This document shows, in pieces, positions 1 through 8,456 of a stretch of DNA of 64,000 nucleotides. Below the pieces are notes generated by a model that was not told the DNA's origin, did no database searches, and saw only the letters and a program-made list of their open reading frames with translations. The translations under genes and the position numbers were made by a program. Within the stretch, counting starts at the first letter, position 1. The number at the start of each line of letters is the position of its first letter. Source of the DNA: HdN1 sp964473645 (GTDB taxonomy: Bacteria > Pseudomonadota > Gammaproteobacteria > Pseudomonadales > Ketobacteraceae); NCBI GenBank assembly GCA_964473645.1, contig CAYYPW010000016.1, positions 46,541 to 110,540 of the forward strand, written 5' to 3'.

Positions 1-900
1 TTGCGCGGGGTTGGCCAAAGACACCAGTACGTTACCCGGGTGCATGTCCGCATGAAAAAAATTGTCGCGAAATACCTGAGTAAAAAAGATTTCCACGCCA
101 ATTTCAGCGAGGGTTTTCAGATCCAGACCGGCGGCCTGCATGGCGGCCACATCGGAGACGGGTACTCCATAAACGCGTTCCATGGTGAGTACGTTGGGGG
201 TACTTAAATCCCAATGAATTTCAGGGACATAAAGAAGCGGCGAGTGCTCGAAGTTGCGGCGGAACTGGGCGCCATTGGCCGCTTCCTGGCCGAGGTCGAG
301 TTCGCCTAGCAGAATGTGTTCGTAGTCGTTGACCACCTGCAAGGGATGCAAGCGGCGGGTCTCCGGAATAAATTTCTCCAGCAAGCCAGCCCCTAAACGC
401 AACAGTGCCATATCCCGTTGCACGATGGGGCGAATATCCGGGCGCAGGATTTTTACCACCACCTTGCGACCATCAAACAAGGTGGCGGTGTGCACTTGTG
501 CAACACTGGCCGAAGCCAGGGGTTGAATGTCGAATTCGAGAAACAGGCTGAGGATGGGCTTTTTCAGTTCGTGCTCGACGATTTTTACCGCGATTTGTGG
601 ATCGAACGGCGGCACCCGGTCTTGCAAGCGGGCCAGATCGTTGGCGGCTGCATCAGGCAGCAGGTCGCGTCGGGTCGAAAGCAACTGACCAAATTTGATA
701 AATACCGGGCCCAGCTCTTCGCAGGCAAGGCGTAAGCGCGTCCAGGGATCTTCAGGGCGATCACCAGCGGCCCAAGCCGATGGCATTAGCCGAATCAGCA
801 AGCGCAAAGGCCAGGCCAGTGCATGCGTTGGCAGTAAGGCATCGAGACGGTATTTGGCGAAAACATTCAGAATGGTGATCAACCGACGCAAGGCTTGCAC
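1..900 (-). CDS. ubiB: UbiB ubiquinone biosynthesis ATPase/kinase-like protein (partial, C-terminus beyond window)
   Basis: Atypical protein-kinase-like (ADCK/ABC1) protein needed for ubiquinone biosynthesis, normally held in the inner membrane by C-terminal helices. I translated the minus strand by hand: about 300 residues are present, starting at a GTG (900-898) that lies 3 nt after the ubiJ stop. Visible family marks are the KFGQ motif in VFIKFGQLLSTRRDL, the alanine-rich loop ASASVAQVHTA that replaces a glycine-rich loop, the invariant lysine in VVVKILRP, and HADMHPGN at the last visible residues. The family is usually about 540 residues, so roughly the last 240, including the membrane helices, lie outside the window. 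It is third in a ubiE-ubiJ-ubiB operon with almost no spacing. Confidence 0.93.
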   Translation of the reverse strand, partial: MQALRRLITILNVFAKYRLDALLPTHALAWPLRLLIRLMPSAWAAGDRPEDPWTRLRLACEELGPVFIKFGQLLSTRRDLLPDAAANDLARLQDRVPPFDPQIAVKIVEHELKKPILSLFLEFDIQPLASASVAQVHTATLFDGRKVVVKILRPDIRPIVQRDMALLRLGAGLLEKFIPETRRLHPLQVVNDYEHILLGELDLGQEAANGAQFRRNFEHSPLLYVPEIHWDLSTPNVLTMERVYGVPVSDVAAMQAAGLDLKTLAEIGVEIFFTQVFRDNFFHADMHPGNVLVSLANPAQ

Positions 901-903
901 GGG

Positions 904-1677
904 TTACTCCTGTGGCGGGGTCGGGGAGGAAGGTGGAGCGCTTTGGCTGGACTTGTCTTGCGCCACAGCCTTTCGCGATGCTTTTTTTGCTGGCAAAGAC
1001 TGTGTTGAATCTGCTGGCGCGACATGGGGTGTCGCAGATTGCGGTGCGTCTTCTGCTCGCTGCTGTAAGCGTGCCACCCTTGCTTCGAGTCTGTCGTAGT
1101 CCTGGCGTAGCTGATGGACGTCGTTACCAAAGCGATTGAAATCCTGTCGCTCCACCAGCATGGGCTGCTCCGACACCAGATAGCGCCGGCCATCGTCTAA
1201 GGCTTTGCGGGCAAAGGCCCCCAGAAAACCGGCACCCCAGCGCAGGGTTTGGCCAATTTGATGGGCGGCCACATCGCCGATGCGTTCGGCCAGCAGTTCC
1301 TCCCAATCGAAATCAAGCTGGCGAGCGAGTTGGCTCAAGCTTTGTGCGAGCGCAATATCACCTTCGACGCTTACGCCACCACCGGCACGAAATTGGCCAG
1401 GTTGCAGGAGTTGGCGCAATAACGCCGGTGCTGAGCCTTCGATTTTGACGGCTACCGGCCATTCGCAGTGTTGGATCAGGCGCACGCTGTCATCGATAAT
1501 CTCGATATACACATCCAGTCGCGGCAGGGTAATCGCCACATGGGCAACGCGCCCTTCCAGCGCTTTCAGGCGCAGGCGGGTGGCGGGAGAATATTCCAGT
1601 ACTTTCTGTGCCAGGCTCTCCAGCTGAGACAACAGCAAGACGGGGCCCAGCGACACGCGTTGGCTTGGGGTGCTCAT
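904..1677 (-). CDS. ubiJ: UbiJ ubiquinone biosynthesis accessory protein (SCP2 domain)
   Basis: Accessory factor of aerobic ubiquinone biosynthesis; in the family the N-terminal SCP2-type lipid-binding domain binds the polyprenyl intermediates and, with UbiK, organises the Ubi complex in the cytosol. The 257-residue product starts MSTPSQRVS. I prefer the ATG at 1677 over an extension further upstream because it begins 1 nt after the ubiE stop. The N-terminal 120 residues are SCP2-like. The C-terminus has a coiled-coil stretch (about residues 175-205) and a low-complexity tail rich in A, S, P and K. It lies between ubiE and ubiB, the usual gammaproteobacterial order. Confidence 0.9.
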   Translation of the reverse strand: MSTPSQRVSLGPVLLLSQLESLAQKVLEYSPATRLRLKALEGRVAHVAITLPRLDVYIEIIDDSVRLIQHCEWPVAVKIEGSAPALLRQLLQPGQFRAGGGVSVEGDIALAQSLSQLARQLDFDWEELLAERIGDVAAHQIGQTLRWGAGFLGAFARKALDDGRRYLVSEQPMLVERQDFNRFGNDVHQLRQDYDRLEARVARLQQRAEDAPQSATPHVAPADSTQSLPAKKASRKAVAQDKSSQSAPPSSPTPPQE

Positions 1678-1678
1678 C

Positions 1679-2428
1679 TTAGTATTTGAACCCGCGATGC
1701 AAAGCGACAATGCCACCGGTAAGGTTGTTGAATTCGACCTGTTCGAAACCAGCTTGTCGCATCATGTGTTTGAGCGTTTTCTGGTCGGGATGCATGCGGA
1801 TCGATTCAGCCAGATAACGGTAGCTCTCAGCGTCGTTGGTGACGAGTTTGCCCATAAAAGGCAGCATGCTGAAGGAATAGCGATCATAGGCTTTGCGCAG
1901 TAGTTCGCTTTCGGGCTTGGAGAACTCCAACACTAACAAGCGCCCGCCGGGTTTGAGCACGCGAAAGATGGATTCCAGCGCTTTTTGTTTATCGGTGACA
2001 TTGCGCAAGCCGAAACTGATGGTGCAGCAGTCAAAGCTGTTGTCCTCGAACGGCAGCGATTCGGCATTGGCCTGCACGAATTCGATATTACCGGCGTAGC
2101 CTTTGTCGAGTAGACGATCGCGACCGACGTTGAGCATTGACCCGTTGATATCCGCGAGCACGACTTTGCCGTTGGCGCCTACGAGCTTGGAAAATTTCAT
2201 GGTGAGGTCGCCGGTGCCTCCGGCGAGGTCGAGAATTCGTTGGCCTGGGCGGGCGGCCGCCATCTCGATGCAGTAGCGTTTCCACAGGCGGTGGATGCCG
2301 AACGACATGAGGTCGTTCATCAGGTCATATTTGTCGGCAACCGAGTGGAAGACTTCGCCGACCATCTTGGCCTTGTCTTGGGCGGCTACAGTTTTGTAGC
2401 CAAAATGCGTGGTTTTCTCGTCCGACAT
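1679..2428 (-). CDS. ubiE: UbiE ubiquinone/menaquinone C-methyltransferase
   Basis: SAM-dependent C-methyltransferase acting on the benzoquinol ring in ubiquinone synthesis (and demethylmenaquinol where menaquinone is made). The 249 residues match the usual length. SAM-binding motif I reads ILDLAGGTGDL, followed by VLADINGSML. The family block FGLRNVTDKQKALE and the ending HRGFKY are present. It is the first gene of the ubiE-ubiJ-ubiB operon; 146 bp separate it from the DUF971 gene upstream, so a promoter probably lies there. Confidence 0.96.
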   Translation of the reverse strand: MSDEKTTHFGYKTVAAQDKAKMVGEVFHSVADKYDLMNDLMSFGIHRLWKRYCIEMAAARPGQRILDLAGGTGDLTMKFSKLVGANGKVVLADINGSMLNVGRDRLLDKGYAGNIEFVQANAESLPFEDNSFDCCTISFGLRNVTDKQKALESIFRVLKPGGRLLVLEFSKPESELLRKAYDRYSFSMLPFMGKLVTNDAESYRYLAESIRMHPDQKTLKHMMRQAGFEQVEFNNLTGGIVALHRGFKY

Positions 2429-2574
2429 ATGCCGCTCCTGCCGTTGGCAAACTGGCCGGTATCTTCGCGGATTAGGTGGGGGCCGTCAATGACAAGGGAA
2501 GGGAAAGGACGGGTTAGGTCAGATGGTTACGTGTATTGGCGCATATGGTCAGGGGCTATACGCGGCGGCCGTTA

Positions 2575-2961
2575 TCAGCCGCCGGGTTTCCAGCGCCCAA
2601 TCAGATCCGGCTCGCGTTTGGCGCCTGCTTCGGCCAGTTTATCCAGGTAAATTTGCCACATCGTATCGTGGTGGCGGCCAAGTTCCAGCAGGTAATCCCA
2701 CGAATACAGCCCGGTGTTATGGCCATCGTCAAAGGTGATCTTGATGGCGTAATTGCCGACCTGTTCAAGCGCATTGATGTTGACGAGTTTCTTGCCGGTT
2801 TGCAGCACCTCTTTACCGTGCCCGCGCACCTCTGCAGAGGGGGAGTGCACCCGCAGAAATTCACAGCTCAGTGTATAACGCTCACCGTTGGTGTACACCA
2901 GTTCCAGGGTGCGCTCCTGGCGGTTGAGATTAATGTCATCGGGGATCGATGCGTCGCTCAT
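2575..2961 (-). CDS. DUF971 family protein (gamma-butyrobetaine hydroxylase N-terminal-like)
   Basis: A 128-residue protein covering a single DUF971 domain, the small fold found at the N-terminus of gamma-butyrobetaine hydroxylase. Characteristic stretches are LELVYTNGERYTLSCEFLRV near the start and VGNYAIKITFDDGHNTGLYS before a C-terminal SWDYLLELG segment. Stand-alone members commonly sit beside hslVU in Pseudomonas-like genomes, as here. A role in iron-sulfur or carnitine-type chemistry has been suggested for related proteins, but this one has no assigned function. It begins about 45 bp beyond the hslU stop and may be read from the hslVU transcript. Confidence 0.85.
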   Translation of the reverse strand: MSDASIPDDINLNRQERTLELVYTNGERYTLSCEFLRVHSPSAEVRGHGKEVLQTGKKLVNINALEQVGNYAIKITFDDGHNTGLYSWDYLLELGRHHDTMWQIYLDKLAEAGAKREPDLIGRWKPGG

Positions 2962-3021
2962 GGTGGCGCCCTGGCTTTGCCGTTATGGATGGCGTTGTCG
3001 TTATAATGGATAAATGACTTG

Positions 3022-3042
3022 GCCGTTACAGAATGTAACGGC
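3022..3042 (-). terminator. Hairpin spanning the hslU stop codon
   Basis: A perfect 8-bp stem (3022-3029 with 3035-3042) around a 5-nt loop overlaps the last codons of hslU. There is no T-run after it on the minus strand, so it is more likely an mRNA-stability or weak attenuating hairpin than a strong intrinsic terminator. Confidence 0.35.
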
Positions 3043-4375
3043 TGAGGTCTTCGTTGCCGGCCAATGCTTTGAGGCGATCGTCGACATGGTTGGCGTTCAG
3101 GACGTAAGCATTTTCACCGTGTTGGGTGGCAAGTTCGGCGGCATCGTAAGAGATGTCTTCGAGCAATTTTTCCATTACGGTATGCAAGCGGCGTGCACCA
3201 ATGTTTTCAACGCGTTCATTTACTTGCCAAGCAATTTCGGCGATGCGTCGGATGGCATCGGTGGCGAATTCCACCGTCAACCCTTCTGCGCTCAGCAAGG
3301 CTTTGTATTGCTCGGTGATGGAGTAATTCGGTTCCGTTAAAATACGTTCGAAATCATCGGCACTCAGCGCTTGTAATTCAACACGAATCGGCAAACGGCC
3401 TTGTAACTCCGGCACCAGATCGCTGGGCTTCGATAGATGAAATGCTCCCGAGGCAATAAACAGGATATGGTCGGTGCGTATCATGCCGTATTTGGTAGTA
3501 ACCGTGCAGCCTTCAATCAGCGGCAACAGATCGCGCTGTACGCCTTCGCGTGACACATCACTGCCGGCGAATTCGCCACGTTTTGCGACTTTGTCGATTT
3601 CGTCGATAAATACAATGCCGTTTTGTTCAACGGCTTGTACGGCCCGACTTTTGATTTCATCTTCGTTGACGAGTTTGGCGGCTTCTTCGTCTTGAATCTG
3701 CTTGAGCGCCTCTTTGATTTTCAGGCGCTTTTTCTTGCGTTTGCCGGTAGAGAGATTGGAGAACATGCTCTGCAGCTGGTTGGTCATTTCCTCCATGCCT
3801 GGGGGGGCCATGATTTCAACGCCGACATTGGGGGCCGCGACTTCGATCTCGATTTCTTTGTCGTCGAGCTGGCCTTCGCGCAGTTTCTTGCGAAAAATCT
3901 GGCGGGTGGCCGAGTCTTCGTTGCGTTCCAGATTGCTGGCTTGCCAATCGCTGCTGCGTGGTTGCGGCACCAACACTTCCAGAATGCGTTCTTCGGCAGC
4001 ATCCAGCGCGCGGTTGCGCACTTTTTCCATTTCTTGCTCACGTACAAGTTTTACGGCCATGTCGGCAAGATCGCGAATGATGGTTTCAACGTCGCGGCCC
4101 ACATAACCCACTTCAGTGAATTTAGTGGCTTCCACCTTGATGAACGGCGCTTTGGCTAGTTTGGCCAAACGGCGGGCGATTTCGGTTTTGCCGACACCCG
4201 TGGGGCCAATCATCAGAATGTTTTTAGGGGTGATTTCATTGCGCATCGATTCCGGCAATTGCATACGGCGCCAGCGATTGCGCAAGGCAATGGCAACGGC
4301 ACGCTTGGCGTCTTGCTGGCCGATGATGTGTTTGTCGAGTTCGCTAACGATCTCGCGCGGAGTCATGTCGGTCAT
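3026..4375 (-). CDS. hslU: HslU ATPase subunit of the HslUV protease
   Basis: AAA+ unfoldase of the HslUV (ClpYQ) protease; it forms a hexameric ring that feeds unfolded proteins into HslV. 449 residues. Walker A GPTGVGKT is at residues 57-64, Walker B is IVFIDEIDK, the pore GYVGRD motif follows TKFTEV, and the I-domain insertion lies between. The C-terminal ending NEDLSRYIL is the tail that docks into HslV. It is encoded 14 bp downstream of hslV in the same operon. Confidence 0.97.
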   Translation of the reverse strand: MTDMTPREIVSELDKHIIGQQDAKRAVAIALRNRWRRMQLPESMRNEITPKNILMIGPTGVGKTEIARRLAKLAKAPFIKVEATKFTEVGYVGRDVETIIRDLADMAVKLVREQEMEKVRNRALDAAEERILEVLVPQPRSSDWQASNLERNEDSATRQIFRKKLREGQLDDKEIEIEVAAPNVGVEIMAPPGMEEMTNQLQSMFSNLSTGKRKKKRLKIKEALKQIQDEEAAKLVNEDEIKSRAVQAVEQNGIVFIDEIDKVAKRGEFAGSDVSREGVQRDLLPLIEGCTVTTKYGMIRTDHILFIASGAFHLSKPSDLVPELQGRLPIRVELQALSADDFERILTEPNYSITEQYKALLSAEGLTVEFATDAIRRIAEIAWQVNERVENIGARRLHTVMEKLLEDISYDAAELATQHGENAYVLNANHVDDRLKALAGNEDLSRYIL

Positions 4376-4389
4376 GGCGTGTCCGTTCC

Positions 4390-4929
4390 TTAACAGCTCA
4401 ATTCTTCGATGGTGAAGTTGTGATTGGTGTAAATGCAGATATCGCCCGCAATGGTGAGCGATTTTTCAATGATGTCGCGGGCCGAAAGTTCGGTATTTTC
4501 ATACAAGGCGCGCGCCGCAGAAAGGGCGAAGGGGCCACCGGAGCCGATGGCGATCAGATCGTTTTCGGGTTGGATGACATCGCCATTGCCGGTAATGATC
4601 AGTGAAGCGTCCTTGTCGGCAACGGCGAGTAAGGCTTCGAGGCGACGAAGCATGCGGTCGGTCCGCCAGTCTTTGGCGAGTTCGACAGCAGAGCGCACCA
4701 AATGTCCCTGGTGTTTTTCGAGCTTGGCTTCAAAGCGTTCGAACAGGGTGAAGGCGTCGGCTGTGCCGCCGGCGAATCCGGCGATGACTTTATCGTGGTA
4801 GAGGCGGCGTACCTTGCGGGCATTGCCCTTCATCACGGTATTGCCCATGGTGACCTGGCCGTCGCCGCCAATCACAACTTTGCCGTTGCGGCGCGCCGAG
4901 AGAATGGTAGTGCCACGAAATTGTTCCAC
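4390..4929 (-). CDS. hslV: HslV peptidase subunit of the HslUV protease
   Basis: Proteasome-beta-like threonine peptidase, dodecameric partner of HslU. 179 residues including a short leader: the product starts MEQFRG and the catalytic threonine is expected at residue 7 (GTTIL). Activity would therefore require removal of six residues rather than only the initiator Met as in E. coli. The motifs GDGQVTMGNTVMKGNARKVR, GFAGGTADAF and AIGSGGPFALSAA are family-typical. It is first in the hslV-hslU operon. Confidence 0.97.
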   Translation of the reverse strand: MEQFRGTTILSARRNGKVVIGGDGQVTMGNTVMKGNARKVRRLYHDKVIAGFAGGTADAFTLFERFEAKLEKHQGHLVRSAVELAKDWRTDRMLRRLEALLAVADKDASLIITGNGDVIQPENDLIAIGSGGPFALSAARALYENTELSARDIIEKSLTIAGDICIYTNHNFTIEELSC

Positions 4930-4986
4930 GAATGCGATTCCTTAGCAGTGCATGAAACAACTGTTATGAGGGCGTTCGCGACGATT

Positions 4987-5694
4987 TCAAGAGTTCTTCA
5001 TGCGGATGACGATGTGCTGGATGCGGGCATCCTTGAGGGTTTTTTGTGCGTTAGCCAAGCTGGCGGCATCATTGAACGGACCCGCTTGCACGCGGTGCCA
5101 GGTTTCGCCGGGACGAGCTTGTACTTTCTGAATGCTTGCAGGCAGCCCTAACAGAATAATTTGGGCACGTAGTTTTTCGGCATCCTGGGCGCGCTGAAAG
5201 GAGCCTGTTTGCAGTAAGGTGCGCTGCTTGCTTGTGGTCGCTTTGGTGTCCGCAGGCTTGGCAGGATCAGTTTTGCTGGCGGCAGGCTTTTCGTCATCGC
5301 TTTGCGCACCTAGGGTTTCCGCTTCAGGTAACAGGGTATAGAACTCAAAGCGGCGTGCACGGTCTTCGGTGCTCAGCGGCTCAGGCGTTTCATTCACTGT
5401 ACCGCCCGTACGGGCGCTCGATGTGGCGCCGCTGCTCGACGATGCACTAGAGTCCGCCGTGGTGTTGGTCGAACCGGTGGGACGGTTGCTCGTCGCATTG
5501 CCTGGCTTATTGGTATAGCCCGCGCTTGGGGGGGCGCCATTGTTGTACGACGGGCGCGGGCGTGTGTTGTTCTCAACAGGCGTGCCTTTCACATTGGCCA
5601 AATACACCAAAAACGCCGCAAACAAACCCGTCACCACGCCGGTGAAAAGCCAGACCCAGGCGGGTAATTGCGGTTGCGCTTTCTTTTTGGCCAT
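4987..5694 (-). CDS. FtsN-like SPOR domain inner-membrane protein
   Basis: A 235-residue bitopic membrane protein. A short cytosolic basic N-terminus (MAKKKAQPQ) precedes one membrane helix (about residues 12-30), a long linker rich in N, T, S, G and P, and a C-terminal SPOR domain (about 155-235) containing TLLQTGSFQRAQDAEKLRAQ and WHRVQAGPFNDAASL. SPOR domains bind denuded septal peptidoglycan. This layout and the position between argS and hslV match the cell-division protein FtsN of Pseudomonas-type genomes. It starts 10 bp after the argS stop and is probably co-transcribed with it. Confidence 0.85.
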   Translation of the reverse strand: MAKKKAQPQLPAWVWLFTGVVTGLFAAFLVYLANVKGTPVENNTRPRPSYNNGAPPSAGYTNKPGNATSNRPTGSTNTTADSSASSSSGATSSARTGGTVNETPEPLSTEDRARRFEFYTLLPEAETLGAQSDDEKPAASKTDPAKPADTKATTSKQRTLLQTGSFQRAQDAEKLRAQIILLGLPASIQKVQARPGETWHRVQAGPFNDAASLANAQKTLKDARIQHIVIRMKNS

Positions 5695-5704
5695 GTCTAA
5701 AACC

Positions 5705-7465
5705 TTACATACTTTCGGGTGCGGATACGCCCAGCAGCATCAGACCGTTGTTGATCACCTGTCTAACGGCCTCGCTGAGGGTCAATCGGGCATTACGCAG
5801 ACCAGGCTCTTCCATGATGACCTTGTGTGCGTTATACCAGCTATGAAAATCGCTGGCCAGATCACGCAGGTATTGCGCAATCTGATGCGGTTCATGGTTG
5901 AGGGCCGCACGCTCAAGAATTTCCGGGTATTGCGCGAGTTTGCCGAGCAGCCCCTGCTCGTAGTCGTTATCAAGCATTTGCAGGTGGGCTAGGCCAGTCT
6001 CGCGATCCCATCCGTGGCCGTCTTCGCTGGCGCGTTTCATGATGCTGCAAACGCGGGCATGCGCATATTGAATGTAGTACACCGGGTTGTCTTTACTTTG
6101 CGACTTGGCCAGATCCAGATCAAAATCCATGTGCTGTTCAGACTTGCGTGTCACGTAAAAGAAGCGTGCGGCGTCGTTGCCAACTTCATCGCGCAATTCA
6201 CGCAGTGTCACGAACGAGCCGGAGCGGGTCGACATCTGCACCCGTTCTCCGCCGCGGTAGAGAATGGCAAATTGCACCAGCAATACAGTGAGCTTGCCAG
6301 AATCGAATCCCAGCGCATCCAGCGACGCTTTTACGCGGGGAATATACCCGTGATGGTCCGCGCCCCAGATGTTGATTACCTGATCGAAACCACGTTCAAA
6401 CTTGTTCATGTGGTAGGCGATGTCAGAGGCAAAATAGGTTGTCTGCCCATTATCACGGGCTACAACACGATCTTTGTCGTCGCCGTAATCGGTTGAGCGA
6501 AACCAGATGGCGCCGTCTTTTTCATAGAGCTTGTCTTTGGCCTGCAGGATGTCGATGGCTTTTTGCACGCGCCCATCACGGGTCAACGAGTTTTCGGAGA
6601 ACCATTCGGTATATTCCACGCCGAACTCGGCCAGATCGTCACGAATGTCTCCCAGAATGGAATCCAGCGCCGCATCAAAGAAAATCTTGTAGCCATTGTG
6701 GCCCAGCAAGGCTTTGGCGCGCTCGATCAAACCGTCGATATGCGCCTCTTTGTCGCCGCCCGCAGGTTCATCTGCAGGAATATCCTTGAACACCGCTTCA
6801 GCAGTTTTAACCCAAGTCTTGCCTTCTTCTTCGGCGAGCTTGAGAGAGATGTCTTTAATGTACTCCCCCTTGTAGCCATTGCAGGGAAAGTCGAATTCGA
6901 CCCCGAGAATTTCCAAGTAACGCAACCAGACGCTGGTGGCGAGAATGTTCATCTGGCGACCGGCATCATTGACGTAGTATTCGCGGTGCACACGAAACCC
7001 GGCGGCCTCCAACAAATTGGCAACAGTGGCACCATAGGCAGCGCCGCGCCCGTGACCCACATGCAAGGGCCCGGTGGGGTTGGCGGACACATACTCGACT
7101 TGTACATGCTTGCCCTGGCCAACGTTGCTGCGGCCAAAATGTTTGCCTTCGTTGAGGATATGGCCGATGACGGCGTACTGGCTGCCGTCATTCAAATAGA
7201 AGTTGATAAAGCCGGGGCCCGCGATTTCGACTTTTTGAACGGCCGGGTCGGCAGGCAAGGCCGCAATCAGTTCAGCGGCAAGATCGCGCGGCTTTTTGCC
7301 CGCAGGCTTGGCTAGCATCATGGCCAGATTCGAGGCGTAATCGCCGTGCTGCTTGTCTTTGGTGCGCTCAACCACGATTTTGGGGTCGAGGTCGGCGGGC
7401 AGTTGCTGGGCAGCCTGCATTTGGCGGATAGCGGCGTTCAGTAGAGCTTCAATCTGTGATTTCAT
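5705..7465 (-). CDS. argS: Arginyl-tRNA synthetase
   Basis: Class I aminoacyl-tRNA synthetase charging tRNA-Arg with arginine. 586 residues, normal for the family. The N-terminal additional domain is followed by the HIGH-type signature HVGH at residues 135-138 (in NPTGPLHVGHGRGA). The region YRGGERVQMSTRSGSFVTL carries the weak KMSKS equivalent (MSTR), as is usual in ArgS. The DALR anticodon-binding domain ends in NNGLMLLGVSAPESM. It lies upstream of the SPOR-domain gene on the same strand. Confidence 0.97.
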   Translation of the reverse strand: MKSQIEALLNAAIRQMQAAQQLPADLDPKIVVERTKDKQHGDYASNLAMMLAKPAGKKPRDLAAELIAALPADPAVQKVEIAGPGFINFYLNDGSQYAVIGHILNEGKHFGRSNVGQGKHVQVEYVSANPTGPLHVGHGRGAAYGATVANLLEAAGFRVHREYYVNDAGRQMNILATSVWLRYLEILGVEFDFPCNGYKGEYIKDISLKLAEEEGKTWVKTAEAVFKDIPADEPAGGDKEAHIDGLIERAKALLGHNGYKIFFDAALDSILGDIRDDLAEFGVEYTEWFSENSLTRDGRVQKAIDILQAKDKLYEKDGAIWFRSTDYGDDKDRVVARDNGQTTYFASDIAYHMNKFERGFDQVINIWGADHHGYIPRVKASLDALGFDSGKLTVLLVQFAILYRGGERVQMSTRSGSFVTLRELRDEVGNDAARFFYVTRKSEQHMDFDLDLAKSQSKDNPVYYIQYAHARVCSIMKRASEDGHGWDRETGLAHLQMLDNDYEQGLLGKLAQYPEILERAALNHEPHQIAQYLRDLASDFHSWYNAHKVIMEEPGLRNARLTLSEAVRQVINNGLMLLGVSAPESM

Positions 7466-7619
7466 CGGGGCGCGTCAGTAAAATCAGGCTATTGGGTATT
7501 TGCGAACAGCCGGACATTATCGCTTGTCAGGGGCCGGAAAGCCACTGGCTGACGTAATAATCGGCTTCCCGCTGGCCTTCGTCTGCGTGAATCTTGGGAC
7601 TACTCAAGCCGTGGCGCGA

Positions 7620-7844
7620 CTAAAACTGACCGCGAAACGACGACTGAAAGGTTCTGCCCCGCCCTGCAAAGTAGCGATCATCGAGTCCCTCCACCTGAGT
7701 GAAATAGGTGACGTAATGACGATTGGTAAGATTGGCAATGCCCAGGGACACCATGCCCAGCCGATGGGAATAATCCAGCATCAGGTCGACCAAGGTGTAG
7801 TCGTTGGAGCGGAGGGTAGTAACGCCCTCCCTGCGGAATCGCCG
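7620..7844 (-). pseudogene. C-terminal remnant of a TonB-dependent siderophore receptor
   Basis: Reading the minus strand by hand gives a 74-codon open frame ending in TAG (7622-7620). It contains YTLVDLMLDYSHRLGMVSLG, then IANLTNRHYVTYF, and ends GRGRTFQSSFRGQF. This is the last part of the 22-strand outer-membrane barrel typical of ferric-siderophore receptors, including the conserved N-L-x-N-x-x-Y block and the terminal aromatic residue. No plug, TonB box or earlier barrel strands are found upstream, so it is a deletion remnant. It suggests that an iron-uptake locus once lay between argS and priA. Confidence 0.75.
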
Positions 7845-8083
7845 TGACTTAATGGTGCATGGACAATTGCACGCGTTTCTGTTCGCTGACAGCCACTAGC
7901 AGGGCTTTGTTATCGCTGTGATGCTCTTGAAATGCGCTCAGTTTGTAATGCATTTTATTGCTGTAGGCATGCCTGCGCTCGCCAACGTTGATGTTGACAT
8001 GCCCTGATTGCCAGAGACGTTTTTTGGCAAGGCTGCCGTCCTTGGCAGTGATCGTCCTGGGGCAGTGCGGAATGCGTGCGGTG
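7845..8083 (-). other. Spacer between receptor remnant and thioredoxin-like gene, no convincing gene
   Basis: A minus-strand frame is open from about 8096 to a TAA at 7851-7849. It has no ATG in its first half and no family that I recognise (it contains LWQSGHVNINVGERRHAYSN). It could be a second decayed gene fragment. The strip 7466-7619, between the remnant and argS, holds nothing I can name. Confidence 0.3.
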
Positions 8084-8320
8084 TTATTGCAGGGCGCTTA
8101 ATTCAGCACCGAAATTGATGTGAAAGGGCGTGTTGTCTAACACCAGTGCGGGTACACTCTGGACACCTGCGGCGGCGGCCTCGCGAACGCGGGATTTGGT
8201 TTCACCCAGATGCACGATTTCGACGTCAAATTTCTGCGGGTCGAGCGCCAGCGCAATACTGTGTTCGGCAGCAACACACACGGGGCAGCCTGCATGATAA
8301 AAAATGGCCTTGGTTTTCAT
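8084..8320 (-). CDS. Small thioredoxin/glutaredoxin-fold protein with CPVC motif
   Basis: A 78-residue single-domain protein. The N-terminal beta strand KAIFYHAG leads into the redox motif CPVC (C12, C15), and the cis-proline segment reads QSVPALVLDNTPFHINFG. This is a minimal thioredoxin fold close to glutaredoxin-like thiol proteins. There is no signal peptide, so it acts in the cytosol. It is transcribed divergently from an HxlR-type regulator about 135 bp away. Such regulators often control redox or detoxification neighbours, so this gene is the likely target. The exact substrate cannot be told. Confidence 0.75.
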   Translation of the reverse strand: MKTKAIFYHAGCPVCVAAEHSIALALDPQKFDVEIVHLGETKSRVREAAAAGVQSVPALVLDNTPFHINFGAELSALQ

Positions 8321-8409
8321 AATGTCACTCCTGTATCGATAAAATGGGTGAAACGCTGTGCATCAATGGCACATGCCCATCGTATAAAGTGTGGGGTGGC
8401 AGCAACAGC

Positions 8410-8442
8410 GGGCACTTTTTAGTAGACCGGGCACTTTTTGGT
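8410..8442 (+). promoter_or_regulatory. Direct repeat upstream of the HxlR gene, candidate operator
   Basis: Two copies of GGGCACTTTTT start at 8410 and 8429, a 19-bp period, in the short region before the hxlR-type start at 8457 and facing the divergent thioredoxin-like gene. A repeat spaced about two helical turns is what a dimeric winged-helix repressor would bind. Binding is inferred, not shown. Confidence 0.5.
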
Positions 8443-8456
8443 GTAAATTGACGATT

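Noticed and set aside
3623..4159. 178-codon plus-strand frame opposite hslU
   Set aside because: Lies wholly within the well-supported hslU gene on the other strand and has no family marks; it is a codon-bias shadow.
6563..7315. 250-codon plus-strand frame opposite argS
   Set aside because: Entirely antisense to argS, no recognisable domain; argS is complete with motifs.
7500..7847. 115-codon plus-strand frame in the argS/thioredoxin-like gap
   Set aside because: The minus strand of the same region gives a convincing TonB-dependent receptor C-terminus, so the plus frame is the shadow.
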